Positions 45,706 to 58,799 of a stretch of 64,000 nucleotides of DNA are shown here, piece by piece. Origin of the DNA: Atriophallophorus winterbourni (Eukaryota; Platyhelminthes; Trematoda; Plagiorchiida; Microphallidae); assembly GCA_013407085.1 (NCBI GenBank), contig JACCGJ010001423.1:1-64000 (forward strand). Reading direction: 5' to 3'. A program made the translations under genes and the position numbers. Within the stretch, counting starts at the first letter, position 1, and every line of letters starts with the position of its first letter. The notes under the pieces are model-generated. The model saw only the letters and a program-made list of their open reading frames with translations. It was not told the DNA's origin and ran no database searches.

Positions 45706-46814
45706 ATACCATACCTAACAGCTGCGGAGAACGAAAACATCATACGCGTGTGATTTACATCCATGTTCCACATCGACCGAAGCAGGCAAACAAGAGTATA
45801 TACTCCGTAGAGTTCCTTTCCTGTTGCTCAATCGTTCGGCACAATCAGTTTCTCTGCCGTTTACTATTCGCATGAGTAGAAGAAAAGATTATCGAGCTCC
45901 CCGCTAATAGCCGAAATATAAGCACATAAAATTTTGCGGTTGTTTTGGTAATTTCAATTTTCCATTAGTATCTTGTCATTCCTTTTGATATTTCGTTTGA
46001 ACTATTGAAAAAATGGTTCAGTGAATAAAATCTAATGACTTGTTGAAAGTCGACATGATTTTTTTCTTTTTTTGACGAATTGATATTTCGATTATTCTGA
46101 GCACACGCATTGTAGCACTACAATGATATTTAGTTATCACTAACTACTCAGTTCCGACAATCCGTACACACTGTGCTCGATTTTGTGGTGTGTGATGGAG
46201 ATGCGTGCGAATGAGCAACATAGTTTTTATTCAATTCTCGTGTTTTAAAACCTTCGGCAATTTCATCTATCTCACTCTTTCACGAGACCGTTTGGAACTG
46301 ATCTTTTTTGTCCATGCAGGTTCACTCTAATACTAGTTATAGATTATTTAGCTACATCATTTTTACACAGCACCCAAACATTGAGCGAACATTGAAACAG
46401 TGGAAAATCTGTAGTTTGGGGACGCTGTCAAATATGATTGGTACGAGCATTCACGATTCCAGAGCATGCTCCAACTAACCTTTCTTTTTTACCTCCTGAA
46501 GTCAAACTCACCGGAATTAGATACAGATGGCACATACGTTAAATATGAGCATTCCATCAACTGATGCTTTTCTTATATTTTGCTTTTATCACTGTTATTC
46601 TGACTTAATGCTTAGTTGTTGCTTCCCATCTCTCCGTAAGACAGAAACGTGACAATCAAACGCACCATTTATCTTTTTCATTGACATGCCTCTTTGACTC
46701 AATGCGATTGGGCTTTATAAACATTCTTCTATACTTCTTCATGATTTATTCCATGCATTTCCCAATGAAGACTTTTCATCACCCAATCGAACCATACGAA
46801 CGGATATGCAATCG

Positions 46815-46985
46815 TGCAGCATTTCTTTACGGCGCAGCCAACACCGTGCTAAATTGATTTGCCATGCAATTGCTATTTTCCTATCCCATATGTGTCTAGG
46901 CCTGGGCGATCTGACAATATCTTAGCAGTCTTTGACTGTGTAGCACTTTGCCTGAATCAGGCGTGTGACTTCATATCATATCATA
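46815..46985 (+). repeat. C-family repeat, internally shortened
   Basis: CGCAGCCAACACCGTGCTAA, CCTATCCCATATGTGTCTAG, GCCTGGGCGATCTGACA, CACTTTGCCTGAATCAGGCG, tail TTCATATCATATCATA. The hairpin part is deleted. Confidence 0.7.
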
Positions 46986-49069
46986 ACTTACGCATATAAT
47001 TGTCTTCATCGGGTGCAGGTCTTTCTGGATCCTAATCTCAGCCTTCTCTCTAGGACTCATTTTTCCTTCATATTCATATCGGCACGCCATTTCTCGTCTC
47101 CATTAACGATTATTTATATGAACCGTTGCCTGTTTCTTGGTGTCGAGCGAGACTTTGAGCAGGACCAGAAATTCGCAAATCTGTCTGCTCTTCGGTGGGA
47201 TCGTACGCAACCCAATCTCCAACCTTTCGAGTGAAACTCGTCGACTGAATGTAGTGTAAAAATATCACAAAATCACAAATCAACTTACTGACCAATTCTC
47301 TGCATATCTGGTGGTCATTTACCTTCAAAAGTTCCGTGAGTTTGCCGGGACGAGGAGCGTAGTCGAGCTAGAAATTATTGTGTTTTAACCGGCAACAAAT
47401 ATCTTTGTTAGCTTCACCCGCTTTTGACCTCGATCAAAAGCGGCAAGAAGGTGGCGTCGAAAATACTATTTGTTCTCCATTTGACAATCCATTTGTCGGT
47501 GCTAAAAAGACGAAACAAAATGCGCCAAAACGTTAATCTTGAACGTGCGTTTACGAACTATCATGTCTGCTTACTTGCAATTAAAATTTACCACATTTCC
47601 CAGCCAGTCATTTTCGAAATTCCGACCACATTTTCTCTCCTAAGAAACGGAATTTCTCCCTCCCGGTTGAACAGCTTGCTAATCGATTATTAGTTTGTCA
47701 TTGTCAAAATCCTGCTTAGCGTTAGGTGACATTTGGTGCGGTCTTGTCTCGCAACTTAAGAGATGTCGGGAACAACATATTTTATCGATTAGACATGGAT
47801 ACCAAGCGCTTCTCGTGCATGATGACAGTTGTCAAAGGGAACATTTGTACATAGTTTTTTTATATTTTAAAGTTGCATTCATTATTCAAGTTGCTTGTTA
47901 AGGACACTATTCTCTTAGCGGCACAGCGCACTCTAAATCGAATCGCAAATCAATCATTGTAATTGATACTTTGTTTAGCACGAGTTTGAACTTGTGAATG
48001 ATATTTTTTCGACCCAGCTTCAAGGTGACACCCTTTAAATGTTATTCGCTGTGAATTGTGAAATCAGTAGCTAATCTCTAACTCGTTAGGTCCGAAGTAT
48101 TATTTTCAAACTTTGCAGTATTTTGTCATTGTCATGTTATTTTTTGCCGCATGAATTAAGAGCCTAGATGCCATCAAGATTTCACTTGGTGACTTTACAA
48201 CATATTCAGGTAGATTGTAAAAAAATGAGCATAGAAAATATTGTCGTCTACATTTGAATCGTAAGTAAGTAACATACAAAGTCCATATGTAACCCTTGTC
48301 ACATGCGAGCCTTGTAGATTAAATAAGCATCACAACAAAGGACTTGTGGTAGTCAAAATCAAATCCCTTCGGAGAGGGCCACATGGAAAATCGAATAAGT
48401 TTAGGATAGCGTGGTGGGCATTGGAAGGTTTCAAACTGAGTACAGTGGCCGGTTTAGAAGCTCGATCCTATATTCTTTTCAAGGTCGCAACATATTTTTT
48501 AAGACGCTTAAACGGCATATTCCATCGTGTCTCACGTACGTGTTTATTATAAGGGGAATCGCCTGCTTTCTCAAACATGAAAGAACGTTCAGTTTGCTTT
48601 TATTTTGACTCGGTTTTAGGGCTAATTCTTGTTGGAGCAGCCTTTTTGAGCATATCGTATTGCACTTCCACAAGGTGGAATCCATTTGCCTGGGTGAACC
48701 GTTATTTTTTACTATAATTTGCGCCAATTGTTTGTGGTTATCTTATACGATACTTTCTTGATTGCAGGTTAAACATGTGCTTATAGAATCGTGTTGGTAT
48801 GTTTCTTATTACTGAAAATTAAACAAAAATTGGTCAAAACACCAAGTTGCGCTTTAGCATGATCATCCAACTGAATCTTCATCAATCGTAACAAATTTCG
48901 CTTTATTTAAATTACAACTCGAATTTCTTTTTAGTTCGCCGATTATCTCATTAAATGACTTTTGTGGTCAGTTGAAATTCGAATTCGTATTGCCTCGCAA
49001 TACAAAACCACACTATCTAAGGGCGAAGGATAACGAGAAAAATCTGAAATGATTTCCACAAATATGTGT

Positions 49070-49390
49070 ATTTGCATGCATTTCTATCCGACCCACATAC
49101 CCCACGGCCGGTTTCATTCTCTTTGCACTCATCAGGTAGGGACAGTAGGATCAGAATCCGCATGCGCTTGAAACAGTGGAAGAATGGTAAACAAGTTGCG
49201 CTTGTATGCCACTGTTGGATAATGTTGGTACGACCAACCTGTTCAGTCACATGTGTCCAAACACATGTATAATGGAGTTAAACCCATAACAATGAAACAA
49301 AATGCTCATTAGCACGCGTTTCCATCACACGAACAATTTCGTCCTTTTGCCTCATCAGATAGACAAATTTCCACATTTTGTGAAATTTAA
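49070..49390 (-). repeat. B-family tandem pair (second unit truncated)
   Basis: The first unit is complete, from TTTGCATGCATTTCTATCC through GGGACAGTAGGATCAGAATC to CACATGTGTCCAAACACATG. The second begins CACGCGTTTCCATCACACG and breaks after CTCATCAGATAGAC. Confidence 0.8.
49100..49141 (-). ncRNA. Hammerhead-like motif with a full 6-bp stem I (B unit)
   Basis: Minus strand: CCCUAC immediately before CUGAUGA, stem-loop II GUGC-AAAGA-GAAU (partly lost pairing), GAAA, CCGGCC, then GUGGGG. CCCUAC and GUGGGG pair over all six positions (one G-U). The U of the cleavage triplet is C here, so this copy should not cleave. Confidence 0.5.
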
Positions 49391-50424
49391 TGATTATCAA
49401 ATGTCGAGAAAACGTCGTCAGATAGGTGTTGGTCTGATGTTTGATATGCTGCGAGTAGACCTACTTGTAACTTATTTACTTAAATTAAAGAAACCATAAA
49501 AAATACGAACGACTGCTATAAAAAGTCTGAGAATATTTGACGCATCATAAAGGTCTGTTCCTCAGTCACTTTTGATTATATTCCCACGGATAGCAATCTA
49601 TTTATCTGCCCGAGTTATACATGCATAAATGAAATATACTTTCCGAAATCCTAAATAATTAAAACCTCTTCCATTCATTAGTATTTTATGCTCTTAACTT
49701 GCTCCCGCACTTTATTATCTAAACCCGAATCGAATAAAAAATTTTCTAGCCTAATTGTAATAGATTCCTCACATTTTCCACACAAATATTCCGTTAACGG
49801 TTTTGACGTATTGCAACCATCAGATCCAAATATTAGTACTACCAGTATAAAAGTAAAACTTGTAGATAAAATGTATACTTTGAGGTCACCCATTAATGAG
49901 TTTCGCTGAATCACATAGTGATTCTCCGTCAACCGTTCGATTCATTTAGGGCATACCATTTTATTGTGTTGCTCCATTTTTCCCACATCAAATTTCTTTC
50001 GTGACATATCCCTGACGAAATGTCGATAATTGAAAATTCTTGGGTGTCACGCAGGACGCACAATTGTCAATAGTACACGCGGTCCATACCACATCTAGAT
50101 CACTTTCGTCTTGTCGTGCTGCAACTAATCAGCGATTCGCAAACATTGAGTCACCGAACGTGTCCATCATAATTGCATGGGTTGGACTCGCTGTAATCTA
50201 GTTTAATTCGCTTGGTCTGTGTTCTTGCTCCGCTGGTTCATCAATCACAATACGGTACAGTCACATACAACAAATCGTGGTCTGAATAAGGACGAGACGG
50301 TTGCATGTGTTATGATTAATATCGTTTCGGTCGTTGTGGACAACGTATCGATCAGGTTGAATAAATCGATGGTGCATTTTGTGTTGTTTCTGGCAAGAAT
50401 GATAAATTGTGGACCATGTTCAAA

Positions 50425-50670
50425 GTTATGTGTTGCTTACATCCCCCCAATTGCACTCCACTACCGGTTTCTGGCTGTTTGCGTCATCAGGTGGAGACAG
50501 TAAGATTAGGTTCGGTGAGACTTGAAACAGTGGATAAATGGTAAACAAGGTTATACTTGAATGCCACTGTTGCATGGGGTTCGTACAACGAACCACGATG
50601 TTCAAACACAGAATCACATAGTGATTCATGGTCAAGTACTCAAGGCGCTTATGAATGAGTGATGTTTTGC
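50425..50670 (-). repeat. A-family repeat, best full-length unit
   Basis: TATGTGTTGCTTACATCCCC, CACTCCACTACCGG, GAGACAGTAAGATTAGGTTC, GTATAAC-like CTTGAATGCC, GTTCGTACAACGAACCACG, AATCACATAGTGATTC, GCGCTTATGAATGAG. It ends in TGTTTTGCTCACAT, which repeats its own start, as expected for a unit cut out of a tandem array. Confidence 0.85.
50458..50494 (-). ncRNA. Hammerhead-like motif in the full A unit
   Basis: Minus strand: CCAC, CUGAUGA, short stem II (GC-AAACA-GC core), GAAA, ACC/GGU, A, GUGG. Stem I pairs over four positions. Stem II is one base shorter than in other A copies. Confidence 0.45.
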
Positions 50671-50984
50671 TCACATAATAAATCGATGCATGTTGATATT
50701 CGCTTATGGTGTTTTTGGGAAGAATGATAAATTGTGGTCCATGTTCATTATTAACTGAGACACTGATATACTTCGGTTGTGCTGATTGGTCGTTTTAGTT
50801 TCCTGCAATTATGTTGCAACTACTGTTGATTACGTATTTGAGTGGTTAGATATGTTGGTGCTTAAAATATACGTGCAACACAATCATATATGTGTTCGTG
50901 TTTTCAACTGAGGTTTTTTCTCCCCAAGAATTTCAGCAGATATTTGTTGAATTTGTAAATTAGCGTTTTATTATTTTGAATAAA

Positions 50985-51105
50985 TATAAATCAGTAAGCA
51001 AACAAATCCCGTTTTCACTACCTATGTTATTCGTAATTCCCATATTATTCTGTGGTTTTTGTAAAGCTATATGCATTTTAGACCTTTAAATTCAATTGAA
51101 TTGAA
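50985..51105 (+). repeat. CR1-like LINE, 3' UTR only
   Basis: CAGTAAGCAAACAAATCCCG, TTATTCGTAATTCCCATATT, GCTATATGCATTTTAGACC, then TTGAATTGAA. Nearly identical to 40466-40585. A very short 5'-truncated insertion. Confidence 0.8.
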
Positions 51106-51891
51106 AAAAGGTTAGTGGTTGAGATGAAAAGAGGTTTGTTTTAAAAATAATACCAAATATATTCAATCATTACTCAACAAGAGATAATACATGTAATTTG
51201 ACACAAAGTAGTCTTAAGCGATTTCCTAGCTCACTAGATCAACGCTTGCTAACCTGATTCTTCTATTATATAAAACCCATGCAGTTAATATCCTACTCAA
51301 GCAGGATCATTTTTGCCATTAAAACGTTTATTTTGTGATTTGCTAACAGTCGTCGCATTCATGATTGCAACCACAAAGTGGGCTAATTCATTATGAATTC
51401 CAACGTGTATTTATCGCTCCTTGAAGGTATTTCAATGTTTCACTGCAGTACTTACAACTAATCAACCATGCCTGTCTCACGTTCTACATACGTTTCACTT
51501 TCAACGTATTATGTTGGCGCCGAGTTTGGTTAGCTTACTTTCTATGCGAAACATGAGTCTTCATTCATAATAAAATTAATTAGCGTTTTGGCATTTTTAG
51601 GCTTCCTCAGTCGATTTCCGTCATGAATTTGCAAGGCAAAGGTATGATGCTCTCTTTTGCCTCTCTCTAGAGTATCAATTTCTCCCAAAACGTTTGCAGA
51701 ACAAGATCGAAGTAGGTTCACCAGCTCTAAATTGGTTTTACATTTGTCCCAAGTGTTTTTTTATTTGTTAGATTTAATCAACTGCAGTGATAGTATTTAG
51801 AAACGGTGGTAGATGCGTGTTACAAATCTTGATCTGGTAGTGCCAGCAATGTGATCATACATTGTGACCATAAGGTGAGCGAATGTAGCAG

Positions 51892-52165
51892 ATGATTGCC
51901 AGATCAGCATGCGTGACTATTGTGGTGGAATACCGAAAACTGAAAAATTCGAGGAGCGAATGTTGTCTAGTTCGTCAGTCGGAGGTTTTCGAACATCGTT
52001 GTTTACAGTCGATTGCTCACGTGTTGACGGAGCACCACGTTTGCAACTCTGAGATCAGATGTTGCGAGTTAGACGAGAAAAGTTTTGCGCATGGAACCCC
52101 AACGGATGCGCTCTATACGTTAGCCAAAATAGGTTGGAAAAACAGTCTTCTTGAGGATTGCTTCA
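51892..52165 (+). pseudogene. RTE-type LINE relic downstream of the RT domain
   Basis: VFEHRCLQSIAHVLTEHHVC, NSEIRC, then LAKIGWKNSL. This follows the RTE pattern RLxVFDHRCLRSIA...HRVSNxEVR...LRWLGH. The protein is degenerate, although the frame is still open for 96 codons. Confidence 0.55.
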
Positions 52166-53494
52166 AATTTAGCAAAAGTTAAACATGCGCGTTTGAGTGG
52201 ACGGTTTGCAAAGTAATGAAAGTATGTATGATTGACCAGGTTCGCAAAACTTCTAATGAACTGACGTCAATAGAATTTGTGCATCGTTTCCATAAACCCT
52301 ATGCTATAAAAAATGAAATAAAGAACTCTCATAAATTAGCAAAATCTAGTTGCTTCTGTTCGCTCTACTTACCTATTTTTCAACTAATAATTTTATAAAA
52401 AGCACAATATAATTATATCATTAGAGAGAGATTTAGAGAACCAAAATAAAGGAAGCAAGCTGCATACAATTGTGTTTTTTCAACATCATTCCGAATTCTC
52501 TAAGTTAAAATAAAACCAAGAGTATTTTTAGTCCCAGTCGCACTCGTTACCTTATTCGAATTTCAAGCATTCAAAAGTATTTCCAATATTCAATCTGTAA
52601 CATGCTGTAGATCCTTGATAGCACCTTCCGGTAAGTAGCTAATATTTATCCCAATAGCAATGATAATTATTATTCAAATAATTTTCGCTACTACCACTTT
52701 TGTTGTTTTAATATTCACGATAATCTCGGGCGATGTTACAAATCGATTTCTGAAACAAACTTCAGCTCCGCGCTGCATCACAAACAAGTTCAAACTGTGA
52801 AAATGGATGTTTTAAGTAGTCATTACCTCTCAGTTATCCGGTAAATTGTTTAGGTTTGTTTCGATTTTGGTCTTGAATGTCAATGGTAAATGGTTAACTT
52901 TCCCAGACCGATCGTTTCTTCAACACTAATGTGCCTCGCGGCTTGTTGAGATCGACGTGATTACAATTATTTCGATTGCAACCTTTTGTTTATATTTCCT
53001 GATCAATTCTCTTTGACGTCTTACCGTTCATGTCCAGAATTTCATGCAAATCCAGCATTCATTATCGATCGGGAGTATTTAGTCCTTGTCGACATTTTCG
53101 TCAAAAGGAGGTCGATTGTTTGTAATCATGCCACGAATTTTTTTGTCAGTAACGGTGTGATAAATTGTATACGTTGAAGTGCTTGCTACACTCGCATAAT
53201 CATTACATATTTTGAAGTGGATTATCATAGCAATTTATGTTAAATTCAAACTTCTTTTACTACGAAACACGATGCTGAAAGTGAAATCATTTTGCCCACG
53301 TCATATTACGCTTCCGATACTCACTGTCTTTCTTGTAAATCAGTGGTTCCCAAGTATTTTAATGCCCCTCTCCCCTAAAATATTTTATATGCTCTCACGC
53401 TCATATAGTACACGAGATGATTTTCGCCATTTCCAATACAGATTTGTTTATTACATCTTCTGCAATTACATGAGGTTTATTGGATTTTGTAGGC

Positions 53495-53730
53495 CACCGA
53501 TGCAATCATCATGCACGGATGTGCTATTATGCAGAGCTTCTGTACTGTGCGCCTAACAAAACACGCTAAATTGATTGGCCACCGGTAGTGAGCTGTACAC
53601 TGAAACAAGCTGGTGTCTCGCAACCATTCCTACTTTCCTTCTCATATCTCTCTAGGTCTGGGCAACCTGACAGTCTTCGATTGTACTGCTCTTTGCTTGG
53701 ATTAGGTTTGTGAATTCATTCATACAAGCA
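53495..53730 (+). repeat. C-family repeat, near full length
   Basis: GATGTGCTATTATGCAGAGC, CTGTGCGCCTAACAAAACAC, CGGTAGTGAGCTGTACACTG, CTCATATCTCTCTAGGTCTG, GGCAACCTGACAG, tail GAATTCATTCATAC. The sense strand is plus. Confidence 0.75.
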
Positions 53731-54529
53731 TACGCCATGTGGTATAAAGCCAATAATAGTGGTATGACTGTATTTAAAACCTATTTTTCTAAGGATTCCT
53801 TATCAATCAAAGTGTGATACTTTTCGGATTTCAATGATTCAATATCAAAAAACCTGTTCCACCATGCCGGTCGTTGAAGTGTTCTTACATCTTCTATAGC
53901 TTCAAATTTGCGTTTGATAAAACCAAATTACAATGTAGGCATTGGGGTTTTTGCGATCTTTCGTTCCTTGCTGCAAATAAAACCAAACTGAAAATAATCA
54001 TCGTTCCATTTCTTTTTCTTTGACATGATTAAATGTTAATTCCGATTATGAAAATTACAATATAATAAATTTACAGAAAGCTAATTAGAACAACGGTAGC
54101 AATATAAGAATAATATATTAGTATAAGAACAAGCGCTCCTTATTTAATATAAGAACTGTTTATAGATAGACACGAGAGAAATGATCACGCCAGGAATACA
54201 GAATACGTTGAAAAATTGACTGTTAATCATCAGAGAATGACAACAATTAAAACAAGACAAAAAACTAAAAAAAAACATTTCGCACCCCATGAAATGCTGC
54301 CCCATGGGGTGCAAACTCTCCTGGTTGGGAAACCCTGTTCTAAATGAGAACTCATGTGTCATAAATATGGTTTGAATATCTCATCATACAACATATCAGG
54401 TTCATATTTGGGTCAGATAAACGCAGCGTGATCAGGTTCTCTGAATGTTGAGATAATGGAACAATATTTTACCAACTATGATCTAGAATCGGTTATAGAT
54501 TGGGTTTTGCTCGGCGAATCTTATTGTTA

Positions 54530-55123
54530 CAGGGGAATCTCTCATGTGATTCAAAGTGATTCAAAGTTGTAATGGTCTAAAAAGCATTTAGCTTAACAAT
54601 AACCATAGGATGGAGTTATGAGTTATATAGAATAAAAAAAGAAGAACAGGGAAACTCATGTAGTGTAAATCGTATCAAAATTTGGGTTTTCTCTCAAGTA
54701 TTTGTCCAAATTAGCTTTAAAAATATCCAGGTTGGCTGAGTGTGTAACAGTGGACGGGAGGGTGTTCCATGTGAATCTTACACGACAGTTCAGTCTTGAA
54801 GTGGGAATAAGCACTGTAAGTTCATGTTTCCAACTGGCACGGGGTGGCGAGCGTGTGAAAAGTTTGGACAAGGGATGGTTAGGGACGTGCATAATGTTGT
54901 ACATCAGTATGAGGTCACCTCTTAGTCGACGACAGCGAAAGTCGAAAAGATTGAGACTCCTCAAACGTTCTTCATATGGTTTAGCAGCTAGTCCGGATAC
55001 AAGCTTTGTGGTTCGATGGTAAATACGCTGCAGAAGATTGATGTTTTTCTGAATCCAGGGTGGCCAAGCCTGAACAGCGTACTCCATCGCTGGTCTCAGA
55101 TAGGTGTTCATGATACGGGGCAC
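54530..55123 (-). pseudogene. CR1-like LINE, RT C-terminus and 3' end
   Basis: Minus strand, 155 codons open: MNTYLRPAMEYAVQAWPPWI, RIYHRTTKLVSGLAAKPYEE, NLFDFRCRRLRGDLILMYNI, SRLNCRVRFTWNTLPSTVTH. A five-residue deletion (RYFYS) follows NCR. The 3' UTR ends TTTTTAGACCATTAC and two CTTTGAATCA units. Same family as 39745-40585. Confidence 0.8.
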
Positions 55124-55658
55124 CGACTGATTCGTGATTAGATATGATTATACTCAGACTTGCTTATGTTGAGTTGTGTCAATAATTGTTTTAATAAATC
55201 AACTCATTCATTATAGATACCATTGTTAAAACTAGAATTTTACCTTAAATGTTGCATCACTTGCATTGTCAAGTGGCTGTGTTTTAATTTTGTATCAACT
55301 TTTGACCTTTATCTGCAAAGTTCACTTTACTTTATATTTAGGGTTATTATATATGTATTAAAGTGTGCATATAAATATATACCTGGGATCTTGCATATAC
55401 TTTACAACCTCAGACAATGTTTGGGCTGTCGATTAGTGATTCATGATCCCATCCACTGGCATTTGAATAGATTTCATTAATTCCAGGTCAAGAGTGTCTC
55501 GAAACGTCTTTTCAAGGATTCAAGGATTTATGGTTAAAAAAGTAATGCCATCATCCGTCGCAGTTAATTTTGTAGACAGTTGTTTACATTTTACCAACGA
55601 CGACGAAAACGAGTCGTGAAAATTATTTATTATAGATGAATTTAGCACATTTCTGTAA

Positions 55659-55979
55659 TCAGATAACCTGTTCTAAAGCAAACGAATTCATCATATATAT
55701 ACGAACTTTCATAAATTCGCGTCGGTTCTTAGATTTAGGAAAACCTGACCTCATAGTTGTTGTGATTTGGCTAACTTCAGACATGCTTATTTTATGCTGC
55801 AAGTTTTCCATGAATGTAACGTCCGATATACATTCTCCATCGTTCCTTGACGCATATATGGTCCCACCGTAAAATTCTACAAACACCTCACAGTAGCACT
55901 CTGTATGCGATAGCTTGAATCTGTCTCCAAATAGATTTTTCAGAATCGTGTCCTTATCATCAAGGTTCAATATCGACAA
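55659..55979 (-). CDS. Unrecognised open frame of 106 codons
   Basis: Composition looks protein-like (for example FKLSHTECYCEVFVEFYGGT, SDVTFMENLQHKISMSEVSQ), with a good mix of charged and hydrophobic residues. A possible donor (GAACAG|GTTATC) lies at its end; no acceptor is clear. It could be a gene or element fragment within the tolloid intron, or chance. No domain recognised. Confidence 0.2.
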   Translation of the reverse strand: MSILNLDDKDTILKNLFGDRFKLSHTECYCEVFVEFYGGTIYASRNDGECISDVTFMENLQHKISMSEVSQITTTMRSGFPKSKNRREFMKVRIYMMNSFALEQVI

Positions 55980-57200
55980 TGATTTTATATTTTAACAAAC
56001 AATCCTACAACTGATATGTTCTTTACGAAAGCTCACATCGTAATTGCAACTCTTCACTGACAGCGTATTTTGGCAGTTGTTCCTTCTACGGGCACGACAC
56101 ACTACTCGTGGATGATTATTAAAAACCAGAATTAGAGATTGTTTCAACACTGACTATTCCATCAGTTTATATTATACTCTGCCTACTCCATTTCAATTTA
56201 TTTACTTTGCTTCCGATTCATCCATCCTACAAATTTTATCATTATACTGTTGCAATTACTCCATGCATTCTTTTCTGAAGAATGTTTTTCTCCATAGTGT
56301 ATGCTAATATTCTCCATACAGTCGTTGTGGTATCCCGTAGCAACTAATTGTCATCTGCTGACAAGAATGCGGTCCACATTTCTATCTTGTTCTACCATTC
56401 TCCACTGATGTTTCAAGGTCGTGAAAATCCATGCGCCACGCAAATGGTTCCGTATTCTCGATTCGAAGAAATCATATTTTTCAAGATTTATCAACATGAT
56501 AAGCGTAGCCCATTTGCTTTGTTTATTCTTATTTGAAGTAATTGTAACGCTCTTTCCTTCGGTAGCGGACAAACTGACAATTTTACTGTTTGCTCAAGTT
56601 CTGGGCAAGTAGTATTGCGATTCGCCGAATATGTTTGACGATTATGCCAAACTGATTCATTCTGTTGTTGATCACAATGATTATGTTACCAATATTTGTT
56701 CAATATCAACTGTTAATGTACGTTACAGATGAATGTGCGACGACTTTTCACCTCTAAGCAGTCCGATGCGATGTAGCAATCTTTTCGGCGATGTTTACAT
56801 CGTTTAAATAGAGTTGTGGTGAGCTCTGATCATCAGCCGAAAACAATACTCACTCATCTCTAAGCTTGAAGCCGAGTCCTCTAAACTGGGCGTTTATATT
56901 CACACCTGTCTATCGAATTACTATGAAACTCACACAGTCTTCTGTCTGACTCGTACATACATGATCGAGTCTTTGGGTTCGCATATGTTAGCAAAAGATC
57001 TAGTGACCTTGACAGAGCCACGTGACCATAGTTATGTGGTTTTCAGGAAAATCAACAGATGTTAATTGCGCCCTTTTCGAGGCTCACTGGAGTGATAACC
57101 AAACTGTTATAACACAGGCGATGTAAATGTCAAATAGTAATCAATCAAGCTTCGAAACTGAACTAATTTCCTGTGTTCACATCGGTTCATGCCATGATGT

Positions 57201-57441
57201 AGTAGGTATGTAGTAAGGTAGGTAGGTAGGTAGGTAGGTAGATAGGTAGGTAGGTAGGTAGGTAGGTAGGTAGGTAGGTAGATAGGTAGGTAGGTACGCA
57301 GGTAGGTAGGTAGGTAGGTAGGTAGGTAGGTAGGTAGTAGGTAGGTAGCTAGGTATGTAGGTAGGTAGGTAGGTAGGTTGGTAGGTAGGTTGGTAGGCAG
57401 GTAGGTAGGTAGGTATGTAGGTAGGTAGGTAGGTAGGTAGT
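57201..57441. repeat. (GTAG)n microsatellite array
   Basis: About 240 bp of GGTA units with scattered GATA, TATG and CGCA variants. The YLPT-repeat reading on the minus strand is an artefact of the repeat. Confidence 0.95.
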
Positions 57442-58799
57442 AATTTATGTAGCCTCTTTTTGTCAGTTAAGGGACGCACTGGTCATTTTCACGCGACTTT
57501 ATCGCTGGACCCGTAGTCACTTTATTATTATCTATTTAAAAACTTTACAAATCTATTTTAATAGTCTCTTTAATGTCAGCTTTTTATACTAAGCATATCC
57601 CTTTACAAATATATTTTGCTGTATTTCTATCAAATCATTTCTTACGATTTTTCATTCTGTAAATATTACCGATATTGTCAGTGTACTCGAAGAAGATAGC
57701 TCTATTCGTTTACATGAATTTCCAGTGATCCGATAAATTCTTCTACACAAACTTAATAAAAAAAATTAGGTATTTGTTTCTGGAGAGATTTTACGGTAGG
57801 TTTCGAATCATTCGTTGTGTTTTATCTCCAACACAGACCAGACAGTGTGCTTGATACGGGAGGAAAGTATTCCTGATTTTTTTGTTTTTGAATACCGAAC
57901 AAGATATTGACTGAGTGAAAGAGAATTATCTCCCGACAATAATCACCTCATGTAATGGATCTGCGCTATCAGACTGATCAATCGCGGTCACATTGACGGA
58001 ATTATTAAGCAAAGATAATCTCTTGAATTCAACCCTCAATCTTGAAGCAAACCTCAATAACTCTTTTGATTAGCTGAATTGCTTTTCAAGAAGATTTGGA
58101 TAAGTTGTGCGGGATACCTCGAAGATTTGATAAAAATACGAGATAACGAAATGTCTAACTACATCAGGTTGGGCGGAGGGGAAACAATGGCGAGGGGCAT
58201 CGAATGAATGCACTTTGTAGAAGTGAGCAGTCATATGTTTCATCGAGTTAAGTTTGTATTACATTGTGGTTCCAATATATATTCGAATCTACTACATCTT
58301 TCGAACACAGTGGTAATAAACCAAATGACGAGAGAAATGAAGAATTCTTCTGTGCCGCGGTTGACATTACTGACCAACTAATAGGTGAAATACCACCTGG
58401 TTGCATTTTTGCCAATATGGTGGTCGTATGTGACGGCAATGTTTTTGGGTGATTTAATAGTTAGTGCAGATGGAAAACTTTGACATTCATGAGTGTATGT
58501 TCAAGAGGGTTTTTAAACTAGGAGGCTGTCCAATGCAGTATTTTCAGGAGAACACAACAGTATGCTTCGTTTGATTTCGGATGTATATAGTGAGCACACT
58601 AGCTTTAATAAACTACTAATACTCTGACGTCAGTAACAAGTATTCCTTGAACTTCATAGTGATTTATATAGCCCACTCGGTCGGTAATGGTAATCCAACG
58701 TGTTTCATGGTAATCAAATATCAAGCTTAGCAAAATCCACAGAATGGTGAAAATTAAATTGTAAGTGTAGAAAAAGCAAAGCATTCAGATAAATCAGTA

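Noticed and set aside
57177..57479. 100-codon YLPT-repeat frame on the minus strand
   Set aside because: Translation of the GTAG tetranucleotide array.
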